A stretch of DNA of 36,595 nucleotides from Actinomycetota bacterium (GTDB taxonomy: Bacteria > Actinomycetota > Thermoleophilia > Gaiellales > F1-60-MAGs149): NCBI GenBank assembly GCA_009885805.1, contig VFJZ01000021.1, forward strand, positions 1-36,595. Reading direction: 5' to 3'. Shown piece after piece: positions 7,465-16,123 of the stretch. The notes beneath the pieces were generated by a model, which worked only from the letters and a program-made list of their open reading frames with translations, did not search any database and was not told the DNA's origin. Position 1 is the first letter of the stretch; every line of letters begins with the position of its first letter. The position numbers and the translations under genes are program-made.

Positions 7465-9216
7465 TTACGCGCGGTCTGCGACCGCCGGCCGGAGCCGTGC
7501 GATCATGTGTTCGAGAGTGGGACACGGCACCAGTCCATCGGCGGCGAGCCGTTCGGAGACGTCGACGCTGCGGCCACCGTCGACGTCCTCTGTGAGGCGG
7601 CCGCCAACGAAGAGCGGGGCCGTCAGGCCTCGCCGCGCAGCACGTGCGGCGAGGTCTCGACCCAGCGTGAGCGCCATGCCGTTGTACGTGCTGAGAGCGA
7701 CCGCATCGGCGGCCGTCTCCGCGGCGGCCTGGATGATCAGGTCGTTGTCGACGCTCGTACCGAGGTCGACGACGTTGGCGCCCAGCTCTCGGAGCACGTT
7801 GGCGACCACCCACAGTCCGTACTCGTGGATATCGCCGGACGCGACGACGATCGTCAGTCCGAGGAGATCCGGGCGCTCGTGGAGATTCGCGAGGACGCCG
7901 CTCTGTCTGTCGCGGAGGCGCCTGAGGGTGTCGGTCTCCGCGACCGGCTTGAAGCCGCGGGGGTAGGCGGTGTCGGGCTCGCCGGCGCCCCACATCTCCT
8001 CGATACGGGCGGCGCCGAGCCGACGGGTGGCAAGCAGGCACTGGAGCGGGTCGTTCGTGTCGACGCCGAGCTCCGTGAGGCCGGCCATCATCGCTGCCAG
8101 GACCGTGCGACCACCGCGCACGATCTCATCCCGAAGGGCGTGGGCTGGACGCCAGTCGACCAGGTGCAGCGCCTCTCGGGCGCGGCGTTCAGCCTCGTTG
8201 CCGATCTCAAGTGACTGGACGACATCCTCGATGGTGGGGATCCGGTGGGGTTCCGAGAGGGGCGTGGCGTGGACCGCCGCGCCGGTCGGGTGCGCTAGCT
8301 GGCTCGCGATCGTGAAGAAGACGTCGTTGGCGACGATCACGGCGCTGCGGTCGAACGAGTCTTCGAGACGGAGCGAGTTGGTGTCGCCGTGCACGAGGGA
8401 TGGTGGCACCTTCTCGGGATTGATCGCGTCCATCGCTAGGCCGTACGCGGCCTTAAGCGTCGGATCGGCGAATGTCGATCCGTAGCTCGGCGCGTGCGCG
8501 GCGCCGATCAGATGCGACGCGACGTGGTGGTGGAACATGCACCACGCTAGCGAGGTCGCGGCATCGTGAAACGTCGCGCAAAAGCCATCGTCGATGTACG
8601 AGTCTAGGACAACACCGTTGCCGCGATGCGCCGCGACGATGCCGATCGCCTCGACGGTCTGTGCCATTTGCTCAACGTCGTCGGAGACACCCGGATAGCC
8701 GTACGACATCTGCGCGAGGTTTCCGACATAGGAGATCCCGGCGCGGATCGCCGCCTCGGCGTTGACCACCGACGCAGGACTCCCCACTGCGTGGTCGTTC
8801 AGGATGCCCTGGACGTCGACCTCGGAACCGGTCCCGGCCCAGTCGGTTTCGCTCCAGAACATGATGCCGGTCTCCTCGATCGCCGACGCCCGCTGCGCCG
8901 GGGGCAGGCCCATGCGGCGGTCGGCGGTCAGCGAGACGCGATCGACCCTGAGGCCGCCACGATGGCGACACGCCGCTTCGATCTCGAGGAGTGCGTCGCG
9001 CGTCTCCGGCCAGGTCTTGAGGCCGAGGTTGATGTAGTACGTGATGGTGCCGTCGGCCTTCGCACGCTCTTTGTACTCCCGCTCTGACTGGACACCATGT
9101 CGGCGCTGGTAGCGGGTCGATCCAGCGGGGATGGCTCTTCCACGCTGCCACCCGCGTCTTGCCAGCATGCGGCCGTCGGGAAGTCCTTGCGGTAGCAGCG
9201 AATCGAAGTCAGGCAC
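7465..9216 (-). CDS. Adenosylcobalamin-dependent mutase, glutamate-mutase-like, with fused B12 domain
   Basis: 583 residues. The C-terminal ~130 residues form a cobalamin-binding domain: GDIHEYGLWVVANVLREL carries the D-x-H-x-x-G base-off/His-on motif at 462-467, with the lower-ligand His at 464. VALSTYNGMAL and LFVGGRL match the later B12-binding loops. The N-terminal ~440 residues are distantly glutamate-mutase-epsilon-like (TIM-barrel expected), for example SYVGNLAQMSYGYPG and FHDAATSLAWCMFHHH. In known glutamate mutases these parts are separate subunits (E/epsilon and S/sigma); here they are one chain. The product would catalyse a radical carbon-skeleton rearrangement. The gene overlaps the GlmL-type reactivase gene by 8 bp, strong support for a working B12 mutase. 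The substrate need not be glutamate given the sugar-like operon. The E-domain assignment is the weaker part. Confidence 0.78.
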   Translation of the reverse strand: MPDFDSLLPQGLPDGRMLARRGWQRGRAIPAGSTRYQRRHGVQSEREYKERAKADGTITYYINLGLKTWPETRDALLEIEAACRHRGGLRVDRVSLTADRRMGLPPAQRASAIEETGIMFWSETDWAGTGSEVDVQGILNDHAVGSPASVVNAEAAIRAGISYVGNLAQMSYGYPGVSDDVEQMAQTVEAIGIVAAHRGNGVVLDSYIDDGFCATFHDAATSLAWCMFHHHVASHLIGAAHAPSYGSTFADPTLKAAYGLAMDAINPEKVPPSLVHGDTNSLRLEDSFDRSAVIVANDVFFTIASQLAHPTGAAVHATPLSEPHRIPTIEDVVQSLEIGNEAERRAREALHLVDWRPAHALRDEIVRGGRTVLAAMMAGLTELGVDTNDPLQCLLATRRLGAARIEEMWGAGEPDTAYPRGFKPVAETDTLRRLRDRQSGVLANLHERPDLLGLTIVVASGDIHEYGLWVVANVLRELGANVVDLGTSVDNDLIIQAAAETAADAVALSTYNGMALTLGRDLAARAARRGLTAPLFVGGRLTEDVDGGRSVDVSERLAADGLVPCPTLEHMIARLRPAVADRA

Positions 9217-10522
9217 AGGTCATCACGTCGAGAGCGAGTTCGAGTTGCAGGAGGCGTGCGGCGCGGGCGCGATCGCCGGCGGCCGCGAGTAGCCCGGCGG
9301 CCGCGACGACGTACTGGGAGTCGACGCGGACGCGCGGATTCGTCGCAAGGAGGGCGTTGCGGTCTCGACCTCGTTGCCAGGCTCCGGCCGCGATGGCGAC
9401 GGGATCCTCGGCGTGCTCAAAGATTCCTCCAGTGGCGACGAACACGACCGCCGAGCGGAGGTCGCGACCGGTGGGACGCAGGCTGGCGCCACCCTCCTCG
9501 AGAGTTACGGCAAGCTGGCCGGCGTGTCGCTCGAGCGCGATGGTGATTGCAAGGCCGGCGAGCTCCGCATCGAGACGACGCTCGGTCGAATCCGTCGATA
9601 CGTCGGCTGGCTCCGCGACACGGCGGGCGGCTGCAACCACGAGTCGCTCCTCGTCCTCAGCCGCAACCAGGCCGGCATCGATCGACGCCTCGACGAGGGC
9701 AGCGGCGCTGCTCCGTAGCCCGAGGTCACCCTCGACGGTGCGCGTCATCCGTTCGGCCGGGACCGGCCCGGGGCGCCCCTCGCACATCGCGGAGTGGACG
9801 TCGGTCGTGGCGCCGCCGACATCGCACACCACCACCGAAGTCCCGAGGAGCGTCGAGAGGAGCTCCGTCGCGCTAAGCACGGCCGCCGGCGTAGGCATCC
9901 GGATGATCGGCTCGAGCGACGCGGCGTCGGGAAAGCGCCCGACGCGGATCACGTGGTCGGCGAAGAGACTTCTGATCGCAGCATTCGCGGGCGCGGCGGC
10001 GAGCAATCCGATCCGCGGCAGGACATTCGCAACGACGCGCACCAGCGGTGCACCGGCGAGCGCACGCGATGCTTCGTCCGCCGCGTCGGCGTTCGCGGCG
10101 ATCACCACAGCGGCGCCAAGCTGCAGGCGGCGCAGCGCGTGAGCGTTCTCGATCACGTTCTTTCGCTCGCCCCCGTCCGTCCCTCCCGTTAGCAGCACCA
10201 GGTCAGGCGCCGCATCGGTGAGGCTGGCTCCAAGATCGCGGTCGATGGCGCCGGCGATGGTCGCGACGACGCGCCCGCCCGAGCCGTGTGCGACTCGCCG
10301 CGCCGCCTCCACGGTGAGTCGCGACTCGAGTCCGACCACGGCGATCCTCAGACCACCGCCGGCGCTGGAGCATGCGTGGTCGAGAGTGTCGGCGTGGCTG
10401 TGCAACTCGGCAACGAGCCCTGGTTGGGACGTCGGAATCCGCGCGCGCCGGATCACGGCTCCGCGCTCGTCGACGACGGTCAGCTTCGCCCACGTGCTGC
10501 CAACATCGACGAGCGCGGCCAT
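9209..10522 (-). CDS. GlmL/MutL-family ATPase, mutase reactivase or chaperone
   Basis: About 437 residues of the ASKHA (actin/Hsp70) ATPase fold, GlmL type. AALVDVGSTWAKLTVVD is phosphate loop 1, VLLTGGTDGGERKN is a GlmL hallmark, and VVCDVGGATTDVHSAM is phosphate loop 2. GlmL-type proteins accompany glutamate mutase and its relatives and are thought to maintain or reactivate the B12 enzyme after loss of cofactor. I chose ATG 10522 over GTG 10531 because homologues begin right at this strand and GGAG lies 8 bases upstream. The gene lies just upstream of its presumed client on the mRNA. Confidence 0.85.
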   Translation of the reverse strand: MAALVDVGSTWAKLTVVDERGAVIRRARIPTSQPGLVAELHSHADTLDHACSSAGGGLRIAVVGLESRLTVEAARRVAHGSGGRVVATIAGAIDRDLGASLTDAAPDLVLLTGGTDGGERKNVIENAHALRRLQLGAAVVIAANADAADEASRALAGAPLVRVVANVLPRIGLLAAAPANAAIRSLFADHVIRVGRFPDAASLEPIIRMPTPAAVLSATELLSTLLGTSVVVCDVGGATTDVHSAMCEGRPGPVPAERMTRTVEGDLGLRSSAAALVEASIDAGLVAAEDEERLVVAAARRVAEPADVSTDSTERRLDAELAGLAITIALERHAGQLAVTLEEGGASLRPTGRDLRSAVVFVATGGIFEHAEDPVAIAAGAWQRGRDRNALLATNPRVRVDSQYVVAAAGLLAAAGDRARAARLLQLELALDVMTCA

Positions 10523-10527
10523 ACGGG

Positions 10528-11307
10528 TCACTCCATTACCATGCCGCCGGTGATGTTGACGGCCTGGCCGGTCATCTCGGAGGCGTCGTCCGATGCTAGG
10601 AAGAGGACGAGACGCGCGACGTGCTCGGGTTCCTGGAAGCGACCCATCGGGATGCCCGACAGCCAGCGCGCCTGGATCGAGGCCCTCGACTCGCCTGTCA
10701 TGGCCTCCTCCCAGGCGTACTCCCGCTCCATCATGTCGGTGTTCACAACGCCGGGGCAGACGCAGTTGATGCGGACGTGTGGTGCGACCTCGAGCGCGGC
10801 GCCCTTGGACAGCAGGATCACAGCGGCCTTCGACGCGCAGTAGTGCGTGAAGAGCCGGTAGCCGCGCTTGCCCGCCTGGCTGGCGACGTTCACGATCGCA
10901 CCGGACTTGCGCTCAAGCATGTGCGGTAGGACCGCGCGCATGCACAGGAACGTGCCCTTTGCGTTTACGTCGAGGTTCGAGTCCCAGTCCTCTTCGCTCA
11001 GTTCGATCAGGGGACGCATCGTGATGACGCCGGCATTGTTGATCAGATGGTCGACCTTCCCGTGCCTCTCGAGCGTGGTGGCAACCATCCTTTCGACGTC
11101 GGCGGCGCTCGTGACGTTGCAGTCGACCGCGCTGACCACGCCTCGCCCGCCGTCGATCTCCGAAGCGGTGGCCGCGGCCTTCTCGCCGTTCAGGTCAGCG
11201 AGCACGACGCTTGCTCCCTCGTCGACGAACGCCGAGGCGATCGCCCGACCCATGCCCTGAGCACCGCCCGTGACGATGACCGAGCGACCGTCAAACCTGT
11301 TACCCAT
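10528..11307 (-). CDS. SDR-family polyol/sugar dehydrogenase
   Basis: 259 residues. Cofactor loop VIVTGGAQGMGRAIASAF, NNAGVI, catalytic Ser in IVNVASQAGKRGY, and Tyr/Lys in HYCASKAAV. The tail MTGQAVNITGGMVME is nearly the same as that of the SDR encoded at 22112-22891 (SGEALNVSGGMVMD), and CVCPGVVNTDMMEREYAWEE parallels it too. The two are clear paralogues, and both resemble sorbitol/galactitol-type SDRs. The enzyme would interconvert a secondary alcohol and a ketone of a polyol or sugar acid. The start ATG 11307 has GAGGGG five bases upstream and lies 8 bp after the hydrolase stop; the open frame further upstream is antisense noise. Confidence 0.9.
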   Translation of the reverse strand: MGNRFDGRSVIVTGGAQGMGRAIASAFVDEGASVVLADLNGEKAAATASEIDGGRGVVSAVDCNVTSAADVERMVATTLERHGKVDHLINNAGVITMRPLIELSEEDWDSNLDVNAKGTFLCMRAVLPHMLERKSGAIVNVASQAGKRGYRLFTHYCASKAAVILLSKGAALEVAPHVRINCVCPGVVNTDMMEREYAWEEAMTGESRASIQARWLSGIPMGRFQEPEHVARLVLFLASDDASEMTGQAVNITGGMVME

Positions 11308-11315
11308 GGTGCCCC

Positions 11316-12173
11316 TCACGCCTTGTTCCAATGCTCGCGCACCTTGATCTCGACAGGCACCGTCTTGAGCTCCTCGATCGCCCCTGCCAGGTGCTCGGCG
11401 AAACGATCGAAGATGGCCTCGCCCTTCTCGGCGGTGGCACGCAACGGGTTGCCGATGACCCCGTCCTTGGCGAACTCGTTGTGATCCATCGGGAAGTAGA
11501 AGTACTCGTAGCCCCTGTACGCCGCGTCCCAGGCGCCGTCGTCCTTCGAGAAGCCCTCGGGCAGCCACTCCGGCGCCTTCGCCCGAGAGTTCTTCGCACG
11601 GTCCATCCGTACCAGTCGCTCGTCGTAGGCGAGCATGATCGAGGTCTCCTGCTCTGAGGCATGCCAGCCCGGGGTCTCCTCCGGCGGATTCTCCATCAGG
11701 TCCTCGATCAGGCCGAGGTAACGCTCGCCGTAGGGCTTAAACATTGCGATCAGCGCGCCGGTCTCGTACCGGAGCCGGCGCATGATCGGGTCGGTCACCT
11801 TGACGTTGGACGTGTGACCGTTGACGAAGATCAGCCGGTTGAAGCCATGATGGATGAGGCACTTCGAAAGGTCGTAGAGGACCTCGACGTACGTGCTGGC
11901 CCGCAGCGTGATCGTGCCCATGCCCGACTCGGGCTCTCGCAGATGCTGCGGTGAGTAACCGAGCCAGAGCGGCGGCGCGTACGGCACGTCGGCGATGGCC
12001 GCGGCCCGCTTGCAGACCTCGTGAGCATTGAAGACGTCCGTCCCGAGCGGGAGGTGGTCACCATGCATTTCGCACGAGCCGATCGGGACGAGGATGACAT
12101 CCGACTTGTCCAGAAACGCCCGGATGTCCGGCGGGGCGAGGTCGAGCAGGCAGTGCGAGGGCAGTTTGGTCAC
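11316..12173 (-). CDS. Creatininase-family hydrolase (candidate diketo-cyclitol ring opener)
   Basis: 285 residues. EMHGDHLPLGTD (E35, H37, D46), VNGHTSN (H120) and WHASEQETS (E174/E176) are the metal-binding motifs of the creatininase fold. Family members hydrolyse C-N bonds in cyclic amides, but a member is also known, as I recall, as the IolN hydrolase of Thermotoga inositol catabolism, which opens a diketo-inositol ring. The gene is followed upstream on the mRNA by a Gfo/Idh dehydrogenase and an IolM-like dehydrogenase. That neighbourhood favours ring opening of an oxidised cyclitol or lactone over creatinine use. The start overlaps the Gfo/Idh stop (ATGA). Family firm, reaction inferred. 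Confidence 0.9.
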   Translation of the reverse strand: MTKLPSHCLLDLAPPDIRAFLDKSDVILVPIGSCEMHGDHLPLGTDVFNAHEVCKRAAAIADVPYAPPLWLGYSPQHLREPESGMGTITLRASTYVEVLYDLSKCLIHHGFNRLIFVNGHTSNVKVTDPIMRRLRYETGALIAMFKPYGERYLGLIEDLMENPPEETPGWHASEQETSIMLAYDERLVRMDRAKNSRAKAPEWLPEGFSKDDGAWDAAYRGYEYFYFPMDHNEFAKDGVIGNPLRATAEKGEAIFDRFAEHLAGAIEELKTVPVEIKVREHWNKA

Positions 12174-13180
12174 GAAAGCTCCTTCCGACGATGATCGTCA
12201 GGTAGTGGGGTGTGATGGAGGGCGGCCGCTTCGACCATCTCGATCGCGCGGAGATTTCCGAGCGTGAAGGACTCGGACACGGTGGGCGGGGCAGTGCCGC
12301 GGATGGCTCTGCAGAGGTTCTCGATCTCGAGCTCGTAGCTGTTGCGGCCCGGGCAGAGGTGCTCCTCAACTGAGCCGTCGTCGCGGCGAACGTGCACCGC
12401 TTGTGGCGGCTTGTGCGCGTACCACGGCGTCGGGACGTCGAGGATGCCCGTGCTGCCGACCACCGTGAACCCGTAGCTGAGCGGCGAGCGGAGAGACACG
12501 TCGAACAGCCCGACGACGCCGGACGGGAAGGCGACGAGGCCATACGTGCGCTCGTCGACGCCGCCCGATGTGCGAACCTGATGGGCGAGCGCGCTGACGG
12601 GCTCTTCCCCGATCACGAGCCTCATGAACCCGAGGCAGTAACACCCGAGGTCGCGAAGTGCTCCGCCGCCGAGATCGGCCCGCAGCCGGATGTCGCTGCC
12701 GGGATCGCCGACCGTGAACGAGAACGACGTCCGCACGGCCTGGACATTGCCGATATCACCGGAGCCGATCAGGTCGAGCACCTTCGCGGTCTGCGGATGG
12801 TGCCGGTACATGAAGGCCTCCATCAGCACCCGGCCGTGCTCCCGCGCAGCGTCGAACAACTCAACGGCATCGGCCTCACGCACCGTCAACGGCTTCTCGC
12901 AGAGCACGTGCTTGCCGGCCCGCAGCGCAGCGAGTGTCCACTCCCGGTGCAGCGAGTTCGGCAGCGAGATGTAGACAGCGTCGACGCCAGGATCGGCCAG
13001 GAGCGCCTCGTACGAGCCGTGGGCGCACGGGATCCCCTTCTCCGCGGCGTAGCTCCTGGCGCGATCCGCCGTGCGGCTGGCGACCGCGACGAGCTCCGCA
13101 TCCGCGACCGCGGCGAAGCCCGGCAGCAGTTCGTCGTTGATCTGAGCCGTCGAGACGATGCCCCAACGAATCGGCGCCAC
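12170..13180 (-). CDS. Gfo/Idh/MocA-family dehydrogenase
   Basis: 336 residues. An N-terminal Rossmann domain (IRWGIVSTAQINDELLPGF), then VYISLPNSLHREWTLAALRA and GKHVLCEKPLTVREA. The E-K-P motif with the catalytic Lys is the family signature. A C-terminal alpha/beta domain follows, with LGGGALRDLGCYCLGF. It resembles the D-xylose 1-dehydrogenase and dihydrodiol-dehydrogenase branch (WGI-x-T-A) more than classical inositol 2-dehydrogenase (IolG). It probably oxidises a ring hydroxyl of a sugar or cyclitol with NAD(P). It sits between the creatininase-like and zinc-dehydrogenase genes, starting 1 bp after the latter's stop. Confidence 0.9.
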   Translation of the reverse strand: MAPIRWGIVSTAQINDELLPGFAAVADAELVAVASRTADRARSYAAEKGIPCAHGSYEALLADPGVDAVYISLPNSLHREWTLAALRAGKHVLCEKPLTVREADAVELFDAAREHGRVLMEAFMYRHHPQTAKVLDLIGSGDIGNVQAVRTSFSFTVGDPGSDIRLRADLGGGALRDLGCYCLGFMRLVIGEEPVSALAHQVRTSGGVDERTYGLVAFPSGVVGLFDVSLRSPLSYGFTVVGSTGILDVPTPWYAHKPPQAVHVRRDDGSVEEHLCPGRNSYELEIENLCRAIRGTAPPTVSESFTLGNLRAIEMVEAAALHHTPLPDDHRRKELS

Positions 13181-13181
13181 G

Positions 13182-14345
13182 TCACATCCCCGGCTTGATC
13201 AAAATCTTCCCGTCCTTGCGATCGCTGGTACCGGCGAGCGCCCTCACCATCGCGTCGAGACCGACGCGCTTCGTGACGGCATGCTCCATCTCGATCCGGC
13301 CCGAAGCCATGAGCGCGATCACGTTCGGGAAGTTCCATCCGCCGCAGTGCCCGACGGTGCCGTAGATGGCGGCGGCGGAGAGTTGGTGACGGATCAGGTT
13401 GAGCGTGGCCGGGCGGGCGTCCATGCCAACCACCGCGACCTTGGCGCCGACGCCGAGGCAGTCCTCAATCGACCCCATGACGGCCTGGAAGTTGCCCGAC
13501 GCCTCGACGATCATCGAAGCGCCGCGCCCGTGCGTGCGCTCGCGCACGACATCGGCCACGTTCTGCGCCATCGGGTCGACCGAGGCGTCCGCGCCGCACG
13601 CCTCGGCGAGAGCCCGCCGCTCCGGGACGGTCTCGGCGCAGACCACGGTCGACGCACCCGCTGCGCGCGCGAGCGCGCAAGCCGCCAGCCCGATCGGCCC
13701 GGCGCCGAACACGACCACGCCCCCGCCCGGCTTGAACCCCCCTGCGCGCGTGAACATACCCTCGTACACGACACTCGTGGGCTCGGACATCGACCCGATC
13801 TCGAGCGCCGTCTCGACATCGCTGTACCGCTCGAGCAGGGCATTCAGGCTCCAACAAGCCTTCTCCGGGACCTTCACGAACTCGGCGAACCCGCCGTCGA
13901 TAGTGAACCCGAGGTCCTCGATGTGAGCGCACTGGTTGGGATACCCGCCGCGGCATGCCACGCACGACCCGCACCACTGGATTTCCTCGACCGTGACGAG
14001 GTCTCCCTTCTTGAAGTCGGAGACTTCCGAGCCGATCTCGACGACCGTGCCGGCGAACTCATGCCCGCCGACGACAGGGCAGCGCATGTGGTACGGCAAC
14101 AGCATGTAGCCGAGGTCGTCGGTCTCGTACATGTGTACGTCCGACCCGCAGATGCCGCACGCGCCGACCTGGACGATCAGCTCCTTCGGGCCAGGTCCGG
14201 TAGGATCGGCGATCGTCGTCATCTCGATCTTGGGCGACCGGTAGACCTGGTTGGCGTTGACGGCCCACCGACGGGCGGCGTCCGCCGGATCGATCACGGC
14301 CTCGGGGCGCGGGGCCCACTCGGCATCGACCACGATGGCTTTCAT
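13182..14345 (-). CDS. Zinc-dependent dehydrogenase, scyllo-inosose 3-dehydrogenase-like
   Basis: 387 residues, medium-chain dehydrogenase. Catalytic zinc ligands are C66 in GACGICGSDVHM and H95/E96 in VVGGHEFAG; structural zinc cysteines are at 125, 128, 131 and 139. The Rossmann motif is VVFGAGPIGLAACALA. The long N-terminus MKAIVVDAEWAPRPE, the GSDVHMYETDDLGYMLLP stretch and WCGSCVACRGGYPNQCAHIE strongly recall the Thermotoga scyllo-inosose 3-dehydrogenase (IolM, TM0412) as I remember it. That enzyme makes a diketo-inositol from scyllo-inosose. Together with the adjacent creatininase-fold hydrolase gene this suggests cyclitol ring oxidation and opening. MDR family certain; IolM-like subgroup likely. 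Confidence 0.88.
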   Translation of the reverse strand: MKAIVVDAEWAPRPEAVIDPADAARRWAVNANQVYRSPKIEMTTIADPTGPGPKELIVQVGACGICGSDVHMYETDDLGYMLLPYHMRCPVVGGHEFAGTVVEIGSEVSDFKKGDLVTVEEIQWCGSCVACRGGYPNQCAHIEDLGFTIDGGFAEFVKVPEKACWSLNALLERYSDVETALEIGSMSEPTSVVYEGMFTRAGGFKPGGGVVVFGAGPIGLAACALARAAGASTVVCAETVPERRALAEACGADASVDPMAQNVADVVRERTHGRGASMIVEASGNFQAVMGSIEDCLGVGAKVAVVGMDARPATLNLIRHQLSAAAIYGTVGHCGGWNFPNVIALMASGRIEMEHAVTKRVGLDAMVRALAGTSDRKDGKILIKPGM

Positions 14346-14346
14346 G

Positions 14347-15225
14347 TCAGGGGGTCCTCTCGTAAGTCAGCGCAAGTACGTTGGTCTGAGCGGGCTGCTC
14401 GATAGGTGGGGCGCTCGTCGGCGCGTTGCGGCGATGTGGCCGCCAGCCGCTCAGCAGCACGGCGGCCAGCACGATCAGCACCAGTGACACCGCCGCGATG
14501 AGCGTAAAGACGGCGTTGACCTCGGGCGTGAACCCAAACCGCAACAGCGTCCACACGTGGACAGGGAGCGTGGGCTGCACGCCGCTAAGGAAGAAGGTTA
14601 CGGTGATCTCGTCGAACGAAAGCGTGAAGCCGAGTAGGCACGCGGCGATCACAGTCACGCGGATCGACGGTAGCGTCACGTGCCAGAACGTACGCAGTCG
14701 GCCGGCACCGCAGTCCATCGAGGCCTGCTCGAGGGACGGGTCGAGCTGGCGCAATCGGCTCAGGATCAGGAACATCACGATCGGCGCGATGAAGCTCATG
14801 TGACCGACGACGATCGTCGTGAAGCCAGGCGACACTCCGATGTACCGGAACATCATCAGCAGCGACAGGGCGAGCACCATGCCAGGCAGCACCGCCGGCA
14901 CCACGACCGCGGCGCTCAGGACGCCCTTGCCGCGGATCGCGACACGATCGAGGATCAGCGCCAAGACGGTTCCGAGCGTCGCCGCGAGGGCAACGGATAG
15001 CGCCGCGACCTTGAAGCTGTAGAGCAGAGCCTCACGCATTTGCACGTCGTTCGCGAGGTCCTCGTACCACACCGTCGTGAAGCCGCTGAACGGCAGCGTC
15101 TGGATGTCGGAATTGTTGAACGAGAACACGGCCGTGACCACGAGCGGCGCGTACAGAAAGACGTACACCACCGCCGCGCCGATCACGAACAGGCTCGACC
15201 AGGCCCGCGAGGCTACGCTAGTCAA
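14347..15225 (-). CDS. ABC transporter permease, PotC-type
   Basis: 292 residues with about six membrane segments, beginning LFVIGAAVVYVFLYAPLVV. The inner-membrane coupling motif is MDCGAGRLRTFWHVTLPSI (EAA-type loop). The start is TTG 15225, overlapping the other permease gene by 8 bp, with GGAGG six bases upstream. The open frame extends further, but those extra residues are arginine/serine-rich antisense-like sequence and the Shine-Dalgarno fixes the TTG. Spermidine/putrescine-type permeases (PotC) also carry many other organic solutes, so the substrate follows from the operon, not the family. Confidence 0.92.
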   Translation of the reverse strand: MTSVASRAWSSLFVIGAAVVYVFLYAPLVVTAVFSFNNSDIQTLPFSGFTTVWYEDLANDVQMREALLYSFKVAALSVALAATLGTVLALILDRVAIRGKGVLSAAVVVPAVLPGMVLALSLLMMFRYIGVSPGFTTIVVGHMSFIAPIVMFLILSRLRQLDPSLEQASMDCGAGRLRTFWHVTLPSIRVTVIAACLLGFTLSFDEITVTFFLSGVQPTLPVHVWTLLRFGFTPEVNAVFTLIAAVSLVLIVLAAVLLSGWRPHRRNAPTSAPPIEQPAQTNVLALTYERTP

Positions 15226-16123
15226 TGACGGCCTCCGTCCGGGCGAGGAGGGAGACGGCGCCGAGGAAGACGAATGACACCACGAGGATGACCATCGCGA
15301 TCGCGGCGCCGAGCGGCCAGTTGTTGGCCGTCCCGAACTCCTGCAGGATGATCGACCCGAGCATCGTCCCCTGGAGCCCGCCGACCAGGGCCGGCGTGAC
15401 GTAGTCGCCGAACGTGATGACGAACGCGATCGCGAACCCAATCACCGCCGCCGGGCGCGAGAGCGGCCAGATGATGTCGCGGAACGTCGACCACTCCGAC
15501 GCGCCGCAGTCACCGGCCGCATCGTAGAGCGCCGTCGGGAGGCGCTCGAGCGCCGTGAAGATCGACAGGAACACGTACGGGACGGCGACGTAAGTGAGCG
15601 TCAGGATGACGGTCACTTTCGAGTAAAGCAGCGCCTTGATCGGGTGATCGATGACGCCGGCCTGCTGCAGGAGTCCGTTCAGGACGCCCTTCTCGCCGAG
15701 GATGATCTTCCAGGCGAACACGCGCATCAGGTACGACACCCACAGCGGCACCACAACGAGCAGCGCGAGCGGCAGTTTGTACCGGCCGGCGCGCCGCACG
15801 ATCAGATAGGCGAGCGGGTACGCGATCGCGGTTGCGATCAGCGAGGCGGCGACGGCGATCAGGAACGTGCGCTGGAGCAGAGCGCGCACAACATTCGACT
15901 GCAGAGCCTGGCTGTAGTTCTTGGTCGTGAACTCCTGGATGATCGTGCCGAGGCCGTTCGTCCAAAAGCTGTAGAGGAGCATGATCGCGTTCGGGATCAG
16001 GACGATCAGCAGCACCCACAGCAGTGCCGGCGACGCCAGTCCCACACGGATCCCGGCCGCCTTGGCGCGCTCACCGAGCGGCTCCTCGATCGCCCCTCCA
16101 CTCCACTCGGAAGCGGCGCTCAT
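15218..16123 (-). CDS. ABC transporter permease, PotB-type
   Basis: 301 residues. A 30-residue cytoplasmic N-terminus, then [20 protein letters not shown] and five more hydrophobic segments. The EAA loop is [40 protein letters not shown] and [10 protein letters not shown] are typical of PotB-like permeases. The start overlaps the ATPase stop (ATGA) with GGAG upstream, so this is tightly coupled translation. It pairs with the PotC-type permease in the inner membrane. Confidence 0.93.
   Translation of the reverse strand: MSAASEWSGGAIEEPLGERAKAAGIRVGLASPALLWVLLIVLIPNAIMLLYSFWTNGLGTIIQEFTTKNYSQALQSNVVRALLQRTFLIAVAASLIATAIAYPLAYLIVRRAGRYKLPLALLVVVPLWVSYLMRVFAWKIILGEKGVLNGLLQQAGVIDHPIKALLYSKVTVILTLTYVAVPYVFLSIFTALERLPTALYDAAGDCGASEWSTFRDIIWPLSRPAAVIGFAIAFVITFGDYVTPALVGGLQGTMLGSIILQEFGTANNWPLGAAIAMVILVVSFVFLGAVSLLARTEAVID

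Noticed and set aside
13158-14405. 415-codon open frame on the plus strand
   Set aside because: Antisense to the zinc dehydrogenase gene, rich in Arg/His/Asp, no recognisable domain.
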